Notes: generated from the letters alone by a model not told the origin. Counted from the stretch's first letter, positions 8,717 to 19,238 are shown. The stretch: 64,000 nt of DNA from DAIDKA01 sp036267975 (GCA_036267975.1 DATAVA010000063.1:1-64000); one strand, 5' to 3'. A program made the numbers and translations.

Positions 8717-9628
8717 TTGAAGACGTCAAGGACAACATCAACCGGCCCCGCTCGTCATCGTCTGGCGTTCTATGCGGCGGCACTTTGTGCACTGTTGCTG
8801 CAAGGCCGCACAGACGCGGCGCAAGCGCACTGTGATCGTGCCTGCCTCAGGGGCTTGCTTGATCAGTATCTCACTGCGCTCGCCCAACATGATCCGTCCC
8901 CGCTTCCGGTCGCCACGTCGTTCAAATTCACCGAAAATGGCGTGCAGCTGCGTCTGGGCGAGGGTTTTTGGAAAACGGCGGGTGCGGCGCAATCCTACCG
9001 GCTCTATGTGCTCGATCCACAAGACGGTGCGGCCGCGGTGCAGACCATCGTGAAGGAAAATGATCATGTCGCCCTCATGATGCTGCGATTAAAGCTCGCC
9101 GCAGGCAAAATCAGCGAGGTGGAGACCTTCGTGGTCCGAGCGGGGGATCAACAGTTCTTCAAGCCTGCAGTGTTCGATACGCTGCCCCCCATCTACAGCC
9201 AACCTGTCCCGGCGGCTGAGCGCAACACCCGACAACAACTGCTGGCGGCCGCCAGTGCCTATTTCACCGCCATTCACACCGAAGGCACGGCGCAGTATCG
9301 GCCCGCCCCGTTTGGCGAGGGCATGAATCGCCATGAGAACGGCGTGCAGACGACTAACGTACCGATGAACGGTCACAACCCCACGACCGCCGCGCAGCAG
9401 TTGGACGCGGCCGTCTTCAAAGGCATCAAGGTCATGGATCGCCGCTACCCCGTCGTCGATATCGAAGACGGTACCGTCCTCGGTATCGTCACGTTCCGGG
9501 GTGACTCACCTGCGCGCAAGACCACGCTGCTGTTATCGGAGATATTCAAGGTGACGGACGGCAAGATACGGCAAATTCGCGCCGTCATGCTGGACCGGCC
9601 CCTGAACGCCCAGACGGGTTGGAATTGA
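8717..9628 (+). CDS. secreted DUF8021-like protein (paralogue 1)
   Basis: About 303 residues. A signal peptide (residues 1 to about 36) precedes HCDRACLRGLLDQYLTAL, then FTENGVQLRLGEGFW and MLRLKLAAGKISEVETF, and late DRRYPVVDIEDGTVLGIV and KIRQIRAVM. These are the repeated elements of proteins placed in DUF8021, which look like two NTF2-like halves. A clear paralogue lies at 16755-17696. No catalytic function can be assigned. The start is uncertain: TTG at 8717 has AGGGG upstream; TTG at 8696 is an alternative. It stands alone between two regulatory/enzyme groups of the esterase unit. Confidence 0.7.
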   Translation: MKTSRTTSTGPARHRLAFYAAALCALLLQGRTDAAQAHCDRACLRGLLDQYLTALAQHDPSPLPVATSFKFTENGVQLRLGEGFWKTAGAAQSYRLYVLDPQDGAAAVQTIVKENDHVALMMLRLKLAAGKISEVETFVVRAGDQQFFKPAVFDTLPPIYSQPVPAAERNTRQQLLAAASAYFTAIHTEGTAQYRPAPFGEGMNRHENGVQTTNVPMNGHNPTTAAQQLDAAVFKGIKVMDRRYPVVDIEDGTVLGIVTFRGDSPARKTTLLLSEIFKVTDGKIRQIRAVMLDRPLNAQTGWN

Positions 9629-9861
9629 CACCCCGGAACACGCTGTTCAGCGCTGTGGCGCGCGGGTCGACGTAGCAGTTCGCCTCGGGGAGTGCTGCGC
9701 ATCCGGAAGCAACCTCTTGCCTCTGTTTGATCTCGTCGTTGTCCCTCCCCACGGTCATGCGCGAAGGTTGTGCGAAATGTCGGCGAAGACTTTCGCCACT
9801 GCGGGCAGCCATCAGGTGACTGTCTCGGTCCAGAACGTGAGATTCCGGCGCGCAATTGGTG

Positions 9862-11508
<1,647 letters not shown>

Positions 11509-11563
11509 TTCGCTCCCCCAAAATCCACGGTCCTGCTTTGCCACCCCGTGCAGGCTCCAAACC

Positions 11564-13207
11564 TCATTGAGCTCGAGGAGCGTGACAGGAATAGCTCTCC
11601 GCGCGATGAGGGTCGGCTCCAGAGTTAAGAACGGCACCCTTCGGGTAGGCGCAGATCAGTCCGGTGCGCAGGGGTTGGTTCGCCGGCGCGCCCGGCTGGG
11701 CACTCTGGCGCGCGATCACTTGCTCGGGCGCCCGGCCCTGTTCGACCCAAGCCTCGAGGGCAGACGTTACGCTGTTGGATGGACTATCCCCCGGTGCCGG
11801 CACGCTGTTCTGGCCAATGTCGCTCGGACCGGCGCCGCCTGAGCAATGGTGCATGCCCGGTACGAGGAAGAGCCGCATAAACGCGGCAGACTGCTTACTT
11901 CCCATTTGGCGCACGACCTTGTCTCGGTAGTCGATGGTCCCCAGGGCGGTGATCCCCGCGTCGGACCAGCCGTGATAAAGGATCAGCTTGCCGCCGCGAC
12001 TGGCGAAACGAGAAAGGTCGGGGTTCGTGGCGTTGAACGTTGCGGCCGTCTTAGCCTCCAGCGCCGGAAAATCGCGGTCAAAGTCGAAGTTGGCGGGCGT
12101 CCAGCCAGCGGGGGCACCCACAATAGACTTGACGAAATTGCTGCCGAACGCATTTTGAATGCTGGCGCCTGGCCCCGGTCCGAAAATCCAGGCATCCCAC
12201 CCCGGCGAGGGAGGCGCAAATTCTCCGCCCGGGAGAAACCCAAAGTAGATCCGCTTCCCATTCGACCTGTGGGCCCCTTGATAGATGGCCTCAAGCGCAG
12301 TGATCTGGGGAACAGTTAAGCACGCAGCCGACTCGGCCGCACGGCACTTGAGCTTTTCCGGATTGAAGTGGCATTGCCGCGGGTCACTTACCAAGCCATC
12401 GACAAGCCCGTCCTTCGCGTCGCACTGTGCGAGCACTGCACGGGCGATTGCCGCCGTCTTCGCCGCTAGAATCGAGGCACCGGGTTTTGAAAGAGCTTGA
12501 GCGTTCCAGATGAAGTCCGCGAATAGTCCTGTCCAGGCATATGCGGGCGCGCCGGCAAGGATGCCATCGTAGTCATCAGGAAACCGCTGCGCCTCCATCA
12601 GCCCTTGGCGGCCTCCGTTTGAGCACGACTCGAAGTAGGAATGGTTGGGCTGAGCTCCGTAGAACGCCGCCGTGAGTGTCTTGCCAGCAATAGCGGTCAG
12701 GTGCACCGCACGCCAACCGAAATCAATAACCTTGTCCGGGTGCCCTTCGGCCCAGCTCGCATCGGTCCCGCCGGCCTTATGGCCGGTGTCAGTCGATGCC
12801 GCCGCGTAGCCATTCTGAAGCGCCGCCACGAGACTGGAGTAGCCGATCGCTCCTGCGAAGCCGCCGTTCCCCACGCCCAGGAAACGGCCATTCCAGCCAC
12901 TGGCCGGCAGCCACACTTCAAAGCCAATGGCTGAATCAGGCGCTGGTCTTAGTACGCCTTGGATTCGGCAATAGACAGGAAGCTGCACCGTCCTGGCAGG
13001 TCCCAACTCCGGCGGGATTACGAACGGGCCAGCCGGTTGGAGCGTCGCGGCCGTTACCTCGGCGCCGGAAAGGTTCTTGCCCAACTCGCTCGTGCAACGG
13101 GTTCCGACGGAGGCCCCGGAGGCTACGCTGCCGGCGCCTACTGCCCACGCCAGCAGCGCCAGCACCATAGTTTTGGTGCAAGCCCGTCTGGGTACCTGGA
13201 TCTGCAT
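11564..13207 (-). CDS. second tannase/feruloyl-esterase-family secreted esterase
   Basis: A 547-residue tannase-family protein, distantly related to the one at 3391. The signal peptide covers roughly residues 1-33. The nucleophile region reads ESCSNGGRQGLMEAQRFPDDYDGI; the Asp and His regions are LYHGWSDAGIT and GMHHCSGG. AAGGAG lies six bases before the ATG. It sits 55 nt upstream of the acyl-CoA synthetase on the same strand, so ester cleavage and CoA activation of the released acid are probably co-expressed. Substrate is unknown; aromatic or side-chain esters are typical for the family. Confidence 0.87.
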   Translation of the reverse strand: MQIQVPRRACTKTMVLALLAWAVGAGSVASGASVGTRCTSELGKNLSGAEVTAATLQPAGPFVIPPELGPARTVQLPVYCRIQGVLRPAPDSAIGFEVWLPASGWNGRFLGVGNGGFAGAIGYSSLVAALQNGYAAASTDTGHKAGGTDASWAEGHPDKVIDFGWRAVHLTAIAGKTLTAAFYGAQPNHSYFESCSNGGRQGLMEAQRFPDDYDGILAGAPAYAWTGLFADFIWNAQALSKPGASILAAKTAAIARAVLAQCDAKDGLVDGLVSDPRQCHFNPEKLKCRAAESAACLTVPQITALEAIYQGAHRSNGKRIYFGFLPGGEFAPPSPGWDAWIFGPGPGASIQNAFGSNFVKSIVGAPAGWTPANFDFDRDFPALEAKTAATFNATNPDLSRFASRGGKLILYHGWSDAGITALGTIDYRDKVVRQMGSKQSAAFMRLFLVPGMHHCSGGAGPSDIGQNSVPAPGDSPSNSVTSALEAWVEQGRAPEQVIARQSAQPGAPANQPLRTGLICAYPKGAVLNSGADPHRAESYSCHAPRAQ

Positions 13208-13258
13208 AGGCCTCTCCTTAATCGACCGCGAGTCACTATCGTTCGCTCGAGCTCCGCA

Positions 13259-13882
13259 CTAGTTGGCGAACCCCTTTGGCGTCCGTCGAGGTCGCCGCGC
13301 TCTCCGGAGACCATCGATCAGAGCTTGTAGGCCAAACTCGAACTCGACATCGAAATTGATGGCGGATCCGGTCACGTGTTCGCTACTTCGAGCGGCCTGC
13401 TCGTCTATGGCCCAACCTAGAGCAAAGCGGCTCAGACTCGCCAAGACGTGCCAGGCCTGCGTCCGGTCAAGTCCCTGGGTGTGCATGCGCGCGAAAAGCT
13501 CCTCAATCCCGGTTGGACCCAGTGCATCCGTGGGACGCGTTCCGGCCACGACTCTTGCACCGTCGCGATACTCCAGCAGGTTGCGGCGGATCTGTCGGGC
13601 GAGGTCTCCCATCCACACCCACCACGAACCCTGCATGACGAAATTCGGTGGCGGCCGGAACAGAATCGCGGCAGCCATCATGTCCAGCAGTTCCTGCTTG
13701 TTCTTCACGTGCCAATAAAGCGTTGCACTCTGAACCCCCAGTCGCGCAGCGAGGCGACGCGTCGAAAGTCGGTCCAGGCCTTCCTCGTTCAACAGTTCGA
13801 GTGCGGCTTGAACAATTGTCTGTCGCGTCAACTTGGCCCGGTCGGCGGCGGCCGGCTTTGTTGACAAAGATCTGGATTTCAT
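13259..13882 (-). CDS. TetR-class repressor, tetracycline-repressor-like DNA-binding helix
   Basis: A 207-residue regulator that resembles classical Tn10 TetR along its length, not just in the head. ALELLNEEGLDRLSTRRLAARLGV leads into the recognition helix TLYWHVKNK, the same string as in Tn10 TetR. The core keeps YRDGARVVAGTRPTD and FEFGLQALIDGL. The Mg-tetracycline His of the TetR core (in KVHLGTRPT) is Val here, and the His pair before the core is replaced by Pro residues, so the inducer is probably not tetracycline. The ATG at 13882 directly abuts a tetO-like operator. It is divergent from a carboxylesterase gene. Confidence 0.85.
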   Translation of the reverse strand: MKSRSLSTKPAAADRAKLTRQTIVQAALELLNEEGLDRLSTRRLAARLGVQSATLYWHVKNKQELLDMMAAAILFRPPPNFVMQGSWWVWMGDLARQIRRNLLEYRDGARVVAGTRPTDALGPTGIEELFARMHTQGLDRTQAWHVLASLSRFALGWAIDEQAARSSEHVTGSAINFDVEFEFGLQALIDGLRRARRPRRTPKGFAN

Positions 13883-13884
13883 CA

Positions 13885-13903
13885 ACTCTATCACTGATAG
13901 GGA
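13885..13903. promoter_or_regulatory. tetO-like operator
   Basis: Read on the minus strand this is TCCCTATCAGTGATAGAGT: 18 of 19 positions match Tn10 tetO2, and the last half matches tetO1. It is 2 nt before the ATG of the TetR-like repressor, so binding would block its translation/transcription start, and about 85 nt before the carboxylesterase start on the other strand. Confidence 0.8.
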
Positions 13904-13988
13904 AGCCCTGGTGGACCTCGACGGCACTCAAGGTCAAACAAAACAGCTGTCAACGCAACAATCGAATGGCAGCGAGGGGGGAGCGATC

Positions 13989-15641
13989 GTGGACAGCGAA
14001 TCGAGGATGGATCCTGAGCGCCGGGCCGTGACCACAGGGCTTGCGGCCCTGGCCGTTGCAGTCGTCGCGGGCCCGGTCACTGCGGCAGGCAAGGCGCGCG
14101 AAGCCGTAGTCGAGACAACGGCCGGCAAGGTGCGCGGGATTCAGGTCGACGGCGCCTTTGGTTTTCTCGGCATCCCGTATGGCGCCTCAACTGCCGGAAG
14201 TGGCCGATTCATGCCGCCGAAGTCGCCCACCCCGTGGGCAGGCGTGAAAGAGCCCTGGACCACGCGGGTCATCGCGCCGCAAACCAACGTCAAAGTACCG
14301 CCCGCACCGCCGGGATCGCTGTTCTCGATCATCTCCGAATCGGGGGCTCTGGAGAGCGAGGACTGCCTGAATCTGTGTCTCTGGACGCCCGGAAACGATG
14401 CATCCCGGCGCCCCGTCATGGTCTGGCTGCACGGGGGTGGCTACGCCTCCGGATCAGGCTCAAACCCGACCTATTACGGCGGCCAGCTGGCGGCGCGCCA
14501 CGATGTCGTCGTCGTCAACGTCACGCACAGACTCAACGTCTTCGGCCATACCTACCTCGGCGATATCCTCGGGCCGGACTTTGCGACGTCCGGCAACGCC
14601 GGCATGCTGGATATCGCAGCAGCCCTCGAGTGGGTACGGGACAACATCGAGCGGTTCGGCGGCGATCCTGGAAGGGTGATGATTTTCGGCGAGTCCGGTG
14701 GCGGCGGGAAAGTGGCCTCGATGCTGGCCATGCCTCGCGCACAGGGTCGGTTCCACCGCGCCACTATGGAGAGCGGCTCGGTGCGAACCTTGAGCGAGCG
14801 TCAGGAAGCAACCCGCGCCGCCGAGACCTTACTCACGGAGCTCAGTCTTTCGCGGCAGCGAGCGGCGGAGTTGCAGAATGTTCCGATGCCCCGGCTGCTG
14901 GAAGCCTATTTCACGACTATCGCGAAACTCGGCGGCGGCCTGGGGCCCTTCGGGCCGGTCCGTGACGGGGTCAGCATCCCCCGCCATCCCTTTGATCCGA
15001 TCGCAAACCCCCTGTCTGCCCAAGTACCGTTGATGATTGGGACCAACCTCACGGAAGTCACGCTATTCCAGCTGAGCGACGAGGCGGCGTTCCATTTGGA
15101 TGATGCTGGGCTCCTGGCACGCATGTCCGCCATGCTCGGTCCGAAGGCTGCCGAGGAGGCAGTACGTCTCTACCAGCAGAGCTATCCGCAAGCGACACCC
15201 TCGGATCGGTACTTCCTCATGGGCACGGATCGATCGGCGGGTTTTCGTCGCGGCGCCACCCAGATCGCGGAATTGAAGGCCGCTGCGGGGGCGGCGCCTG
15301 CGTTCCTCTATCAGATGCTCTGGAAGACACCTGTAATGGACGGCCGGCTGCGCTCCCCGCACGGCCTGGAGATTTCGCTGGTGTTCGATAACGCCGATGC
15401 CCCAACGACAGCACCCATGACCGGTGGCGGTCCACGGGCGCTGGCGATGGCCTCGGTGATGAGCGCGGCCTGGGCGGCCTTCGCACATACAGGCAACCCC
15501 TCAACTCCGGCCCTGCCATGGCCTGCCTACGACCTCGATCGGCGCACGACAATGCTGTTCGACGAACAAAGCCGCGCAGAATCGGATCCGTTCCGCGACA
15601 CGCGCATGTTCTGGGACGGCCTCGCGAACGCCTTTATGTGA
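13989..15641 (+). CDS. type B carboxylesterase (exported)
   Basis: A 550-residue alpha/beta-hydrolase of the carboxylesterase/cholinesterase type. Key features: the oxyanion segment WLHGGGYASGSGS, the nucleophile elbow FGESGGGGK, ESEDCLNLCLWTP near the start, and a C-terminal HGLEISLVFDN that carries the His. A twin-arginine-like start (ERRAVTTGLAALAVAVV) suggests Tat export. The GTG start is favoured because AGGGGGGAG lies six bases upstream; an ATG 18 nt later has no proper spacing. It is divergent from the TetR-like repressor and probably the main target of its operator. Substrate unknown. Confidence 0.86.
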   Translation: MDSESRMDPERRAVTTGLAALAVAVVAGPVTAAGKAREAVVETTAGKVRGIQVDGAFGFLGIPYGASTAGSGRFMPPKSPTPWAGVKEPWTTRVIAPQTNVKVPPAPPGSLFSIISESGALESEDCLNLCLWTPGNDASRRPVMVWLHGGGYASGSGSNPTYYGGQLAARHDVVVVNVTHRLNVFGHTYLGDILGPDFATSGNAGMLDIAAALEWVRDNIERFGGDPGRVMIFGESGGGGKVASMLAMPRAQGRFHRATMESGSVRTLSERQEATRAAETLLTELSLSRQRAAELQNVPMPRLLEAYFTTIAKLGGGLGPFGPVRDGVSIPRHPFDPIANPLSAQVPLMIGTNLTEVTLFQLSDEAAFHLDDAGLLARMSAMLGPKAAEEAVRLYQQSYPQATPSDRYFLMGTDRSAGFRRGATQIAELKAAAGAAPAFLYQMLWKTPVMDGRLRSPHGLEISLVFDNADAPTTAPMTGGGPRALAMASVMSAAWAAFAHTGNPSTPALPWPAYDLDRRTTMLFDEQSRAESDPFRDTRMFWDGLANAFM

Positions 15642-15739
15642 ATTCAGCGCGAACGACCGTACCCGAGTTCAGCGGCAAGAAACATGCGTCATTCAATGAT
15701 ATTCACCTCGATGCCGCTCGCTGCAGCGCTGTGACCCAG

Positions 15740-15765
15740 CCCTCGACCCCGGCATTATGAGTGCC
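15740..15765 (-). repeat. partial tRNA-Met repeat (att copy 3)
   Basis: Only 26 nt of the tRNA-Met match remain (T-arm edge through the anticodon arm, running 4-5 bases further into the anticodon stem than other copies). The acceptor side has been lost or has diverged. Same orientation as the other copies. It ends the esterase unit. Confidence 0.7.
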
Positions 15766-15988
15766 TTGCCTTGGCTGCCAAGGCTGAATCGGGATCCGAT
15801 CGTGGACCCCAAGTCATTGCTTTTACTTAACTTATAACTTTCTTCAACATTGGGCGGCCGGCCGTTGCAACCCCGAATTAGCCCCCGAGAGCACAGGGTA
15901 ATCACACGGATTTCGCACGAATTGGAGTAATGGACCGGGCCACGATGCACCTCGTGGAGGACGTGGATTGTCCGGCCGCATTTGACTA

Positions 15989-16013
15989 CAATATGACTAC
16001 AGTAGTCATATTG
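15989..16013. promoter_or_regulatory. perfect palindromic operator of the Phd/VapC module
   Basis: CAATATGACTAC (15989-16000) and GTAGTCATATTG (16002-16013) form a perfect inverted repeat around a single A. A further TGACTAC at 15984-15988 onwards extends the direct-repeat pattern. It ends 9 nt before the antitoxin ATG at 16023, the usual place for antitoxin autoregulation. Confidence 0.75.
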
Positions 16014-16022
16014 GACAAACAG

Positions 16023-16265
16023 ATGCGAAAAATCCAACTGAAAGACGCCAAGGCGAAACTCTCGACTGTCGTAGACGATGCCGTGCAAGGTAAGCCCTCG
16101 ATCATCACCCGCCACGGCAAACGGGAGGCGGTACTGCTTTCCTACGAAGAATGGCAGCGATTGTCGGGAGTGCCTTCGTTTGGGCGATTGCTGATGGCTG
16201 CGCCGCTTGGAGAAGATGACGTACCGCAGCGATCACCGGCGCCGCTGCGCGATGCGGGGTTATGA
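16023..16265 (+). CDS. Phd/YefM-family antitoxin
   Basis: An 80-residue protein with MRKIQLKDAKAKLSTVVDDAVQGKPSIITRHGKREAVLLS, the Phd/YefM N-terminal DNA-binding fold with its central 'ITRHGKREAVLLS' strand. The C-terminal 35 residues are the toxin-binding tail. I chose 16023 because ATGs further upstream lie inside the palindromic operator or give non-family sequence. The toxin ATG overlaps this gene's TGA (ATGA). Expected to be labile and autorepressing. Confidence 0.85.
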   Translation: MRKIQLKDAKAKLSTVVDDAVQGKPSIITRHGKREAVLLSYEEWQRLSGVPSFGRLLMAAPLGEDDVPQRSPAPLRDAGL

Positions 16266-16711
16266 GCGGCCGCTTCCTCGTCGACACTGACGTCCTATCG
16301 GCCGGCGCGCCCTCGAAAGCGCAGGCCATCTCTCAGCTCATTGCGTGGCTGGACCGCAACTCGGAGCGCCTCTACGTGTCAGTCGTGACGATCGCGGAAA
16401 TCGAGGATGGGATCGCCAAGTCAAAACGCCAAGGCTCGACACGAAAGGCCGCCCGCTTGCGCGAATGGCTGGAGACGCTGGTGCATCTTTACAGCCCGCG
16501 AATCCTCCCCTTCGACCTCGCAGCCGCGCGGATCGCAGGAACCCTATCGGATAGGGCACGCGGCGGCGGGCACACGGCAGGGTTCGCAGATTTGGCAATC
16601 GGCGCGATCGCCCGGCGTCACAACCTCACGATCCTTACACGCAACATCAAGCACTACATCCCACTCGGGCTCGCGGCACATGATCCCATCGCAGAGCTGC
16701 CAGCAGAGTAA
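16262..16711 (+). CDS. PIN-domain ribonuclease toxin (VapC-type)
   Basis: A 149-residue PIN domain. Acidic residues expected for Mg binding appear in order: FLVDTDVLSA near the start, VTIAEIEDGI around residue 45, and GFADLAIGAIARRHNLTILTRNIKHY near the C-terminus. VapC toxins cleave specific tRNA or rRNA sites. The 4-nt overlap with the Phd-type antitoxin marks a coupled pair. Length and motif order are normal, so it is probably functional. Confidence 0.87.
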   Translation: MSGRFLVDTDVLSAGAPSKAQAISQLIAWLDRNSERLYVSVVTIAEIEDGIAKSKRQGSTRKAARLREWLETLVHLYSPRILPFDLAAARIAGTLSDRARGGGHTAGFADLAIGAIARRHNLTILTRNIKHYIPLGLAAHDPIAELPAE

Positions 16712-16754
16712 CGCGCGCTCTCAGAGGCGGCCGATAACGTGCCATTTAAGCACC

Positions 16755-17696
16755 CTACTCCGCAGATGCCTTCCCCGGACCATAGTCCGTCGTCGGCCAG
16801 CCTGTCGGCATCGCGTCCGGCATGTTGAACAGCACTGCGTTGATCTCACGAATCCAGCCGTTCTGGATCGCGAAGAACTCGCCCACCAGGCGATCGGCGG
16901 CCGTCGCTGTACTCTGGCTCTTCGCGCCATCCTTCAGGCCAAAGCGCAGGATCGTGAGCACGATGCCGCGCTCTTCATCCACCACCGCGTAGCGGCGATC
17001 CCAGAGGTTGCGGCCGATGAAGCCGCCGTCGTCGAAGCCGCGCGACGTATCGTTCGGGCGGCCGTCGCGCATTACGGTCAGGCCGGTGGTGTGCACACCG
17101 TTCTCGATGCGGTCCGAATCCGCGGCGAGGCGCGCGCGGCGGTACGCGGGCGTGCCGTTCGTCTGGAAAGCGCGCCAGTAGCTCTCGGTCGCGCCGATGA
17201 GGTCGTAGTACGAATCGCGTTCGGCTTCACGCAGCGAGAGTGTTAGCCGTGGCGACACCGTGGTTAGAGCGTCCGGATTCCACAATCCGCCTGCCTCGCC
17301 CTTGTTGCACTTGATGCTCTCGATCTCGGTGATCGCGCCGTTGATTACTTTCAGACGCAGCATCATCATCGTTTTGGAGCCGTCCGCGTTACGCAGCACT
17401 ACCTCCGTGCCGGTATCGCCACGCTTCGTGTTCACGATATCCCAGCGGTACACCACTTCCCTGGAGCTTTCCCAGAATGTCTGCGCGAGCTTCTTCTCCG
17501 CACCGTTCTCGGTGATGCGAGCCTTCGCGGCCTGCGGCAGCTTCGTGGGATCGTGCGCCACGAGCGCCGCAAAATAGCCATCGATGACTTTGGTGAGACA
17601 CGCGCGGTCGCACGCCTCCTGGGCGTAGGACGTGGACGAGAAGAGCGCACCGACCAGCACCACGCCGGCAACGGCGCGGAATCCGAGAGTTGCCAT
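16755..17696 (-). CDS. secreted DUF8021-like protein (paralogue 2)
   Basis: A 313-residue exported protein, paralogous to the one at 8717. After a signal peptide ending SYAQ it shows ACDRACLTKVIDGYFAAL, ITENGAEKKLAQTFW, MMLRLKVINGAITEIESI, ENGVHTTGL, DRRYAVVDEERGIVL and WIREINAVLF in the same order as its relative. The ATG at 17696 is preceded by GGGGGGCAGGAAT; a longer frame to 17912 lacks a sensible start. It sits on the strand opposite the Phd/VapC pair in the same att unit. Function unknown. Confidence 0.72.
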   Translation of the reverse strand: MATLGFRAVAGVVLVGALFSSTSYAQEACDRACLTKVIDGYFAALVAHDPTKLPQAAKARITENGAEKKLAQTFWESSREVVYRWDIVNTKRGDTGTEVVLRNADGSKTMMMLRLKVINGAITEIESIKCNKGEAGGLWNPDALTTVSPRLTLSLREAERDSYYDLIGATESYWRAFQTNGTPAYRRARLAADSDRIENGVHTTGLTVMRDGRPNDTSRGFDDGGFIGRNLWDRRYAVVDEERGIVLTILRFGLKDGAKSQSTATAADRLVGEFFAIQNGWIREINAVLFNMPDAMPTGWPTTDYGPGKASAE

Positions 17697-18021
17697 ATTC
17701 CTGCCCCCCATTTTTCGTTGTGTGCCATCCAGGAGATGCCAGCCGAAGGATAGCTTGCGACGGGTCGTGGGGTGGCGAAACCTCGTCTTGATAGCCACGT
17801 AGACCATGTCGTGCCTCAGCAAGCGCTCTCGGCCAATGCACGCTGCCTGAATCGCGCGGATTGCCGCTGTGCCCATCCGCTGTGGCGTACTCCGAACAGC
17901 CCAGCGCGACATCGATGGTGGAAAACGGAAACGAAGCTGCCTCGCGTTGACTTAGTGCGGATATGGATAGCGCTGCGAGAAACCTGCTGTAGCCTGGATT
18001 GGGATCCATCCAACAAGATAA
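17697..18021. other. intergenic stretch before att copy 4
   Basis: 325 bp with no convincing gene on either strand. It holds the promoter side of the DUF8021-like gene and runs into the next tRNA-derived repeat. No integrase remnant was recognised here. Confidence 0.5.
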
Positions 18022-18066
18022 TGGTGGAAAGGGCGGGAATCGAACCCTCGACCCCGGCATTACGAG
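18022..18066 (-). repeat. tRNA-Met 3'-half direct repeat (att copy 4)
   Basis: 45 nt matching the tRNA-Met at 23595 from CCA to the anticodon loop with two substitutions (one in the acceptor/T-arm side, one in the anticodon loop). It opens the AbrB/VapC unit. The two changes suggest it is older or no longer selected. Confidence 0.83.
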
Positions 18067-18312
18067 GGAAGTGGACGCCACAATTGGCGTTTATATTCAA
18101 ATACTTATCTTGCTCGTCGATCCGGCAAGAGGAAGATAAGGTGCTCGTTCAGGGGGGGCAAATGCCGCCGAGTCCGCACGAAATCCCCCCACGTGTGCAA
18201 TCAAACATGTCCCCGAAATGTGATTGCGGCACGAGCGCTCACCATCGTGACTTTGCGCTGAAGCGGTGATAGGCTGAATCTTTTACGATTGTATGATCGA
18301 TCGGGCTATTGT

Positions 18313-18519
18313 ATGACGACCATCACGGTCTCCTCCAAGTATCAGATTGTGATTCCCTCCCGGATGCGCGAGTCGCTCGGCATCAAGCCGGGCGAGAAAC
18401 TCCATGCCATCGAATATCGAGGCCGAATCGAGCTTGTACCGGTGCGATCAACGAAGTCTGCGCGCGGTTCTCTAAAGGGAATTGATACGGATGTTCCCCG
18501 GGAAACCGATCGCACATGA
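18313..18519 (+). CDS. AbrB/MazE-type antitoxin
   Basis: A 68-residue swapped-hairpin AbrB-family protein: ITVSSKYQIVIPSRMRESLGIKPGEKL is the canonical domain, followed by a short toxin-binding tail. The ATG at 18313 gives MTTITVSSKYQ; a frame from 18289 would add eight unneeded residues. TTGTATGA occurs at 18285-18292 and again over the start at 18308-18315, a direct repeat that could be the autoregulatory site. The vapC ATG overlaps the stop (ATGA). Confidence 0.86.
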   Translation: MTTITVSSKYQIVIPSRMRESLGIKPGEKLHAIEYRGRIELVPVRSTKSARGSLKGIDTDVPRETDRT

Positions 18520-18893
18520 ATGTCGTGGACTCCTCGGCGTGGCTGGAGTACTTCGCCGATGGGCCCAACGCGTCAGTATTCGCCAAGCCGATTGAAGCAA
18601 CGCGCTCACTGCTTGTGCCGTCACTTTCTCTCTACGAGGTATTCAAGCGTATCTGCCAGCAACGCGATGAAGACGAGGCGCTTCGGGCCATCGCAATCAT
18701 GGAGCAAGGAAAGGTCGTGGACCTTGACCGCGCGACAGCCTTGGAGGCGACGCGACTGTCCATACAGCACCGAATTGCGATGGCGGACAGCGTGATGCTT
18801 GCCACTGCAGGACGGTACCGTGCCACGCTTTGGACTCAGGATGCGGACTTTGAGGGAATGTCGAAGGTCCGGTACTACGCCAAGGGATCGTGA
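18516..18893 (+). CDS. PIN-domain ribonuclease toxin (VapC-type)
   Basis: A 125-residue PIN domain with the acidic positions in VVDSSAWLEYF, LYEVFKR, AMADSVMLATA and LWTQDADFEG. It overlaps the AbrB-type antitoxin by 4 nt. Its stop codon is only 12 nt before the next tRNA-derived repeat, so this att unit holds essentially nothing but the toxin-antitoxin pair and its promoter. It is not closely similar to the VapC at 16262. Confidence 0.87.
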   Translation: MNVVDSSAWLEYFADGPNASVFAKPIEATRSLLVPSLSLYEVFKRICQQRDEDEALRAIAIMEQGKVVDLDRATALEATRLSIQHRIAMADSVMLATAGRYRATLWTQDADFEGMSKVRYYAKGS

Positions 18894-18905
18894 CCATTTG
18901 TGAAC

Positions 18906-18949
18906 TGGTGGAAAGGGAGGGAATCGAACCCTCGACCCCGGCATTATGA
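18906..18949 (-). repeat. tRNA-Met 3'-half direct repeat (att copy 5)
   Basis: 44 nt identical to the tRNA-Met at 23595 from CCA into the anticodon loop, same orientation. It separates the AbrB/VapC unit from the Xre/Fic unit. Confidence 0.85.
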
Positions 18950-19176
18950 TGTCTCGACAATGCATTTTCCGGCGCTATCGGGTACCCGTGACCTGCTGGC
19001 ATCCCTGGTCCGCCCCTGGCTTCGACCGACGGAGGGTTCTCGATCTGAGCGAGAAACACGAACCCTCCAGCCAGCCCGACTGCGTGGCCCTCGCGGCCGA
19101 TGCCGTTGGTGCAGTCTACAGCTTACGGTGAAACAGGTCTGATTTTGACAGGCTACAGCCTATAATCCTTGAAATA

Positions 19177-19225
19177 TTGACAAGCTATAACTGCTCATAT
19201 AATATCTTTTGGAATAGTTATAGCT
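19177..19225 (+). promoter_or_regulatory. promoter and inverted-repeat operator of the Xre/Fic pair
   Basis: TTGACA at 19177-19182 and TATAAT at 19198-19203 form consensus promoter boxes with a short 15-bp spacer. A perfect 10-bp inverted repeat, AGCTATAACT (19183-19192) and AGTTATAGCT (19216-19225), brackets the -10 box. This suits autorepression by the helix-turn-helix protein that starts 13 nt later. Confidence 0.7.
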
Positions 19226-19238
19226 ACTCGAGATTTCC

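Noticed and set aside
17816..18100. Minus-strand frames containing MPGSRVRFPPFPP or VEGSIPAL across the repeats (also near 18621, 20336 and others)
   Set aside because: These come from translating the tRNA-Met 3' half and its att copies. The same peptides recur at every copy because the DNA repeats, not because a protein family does.
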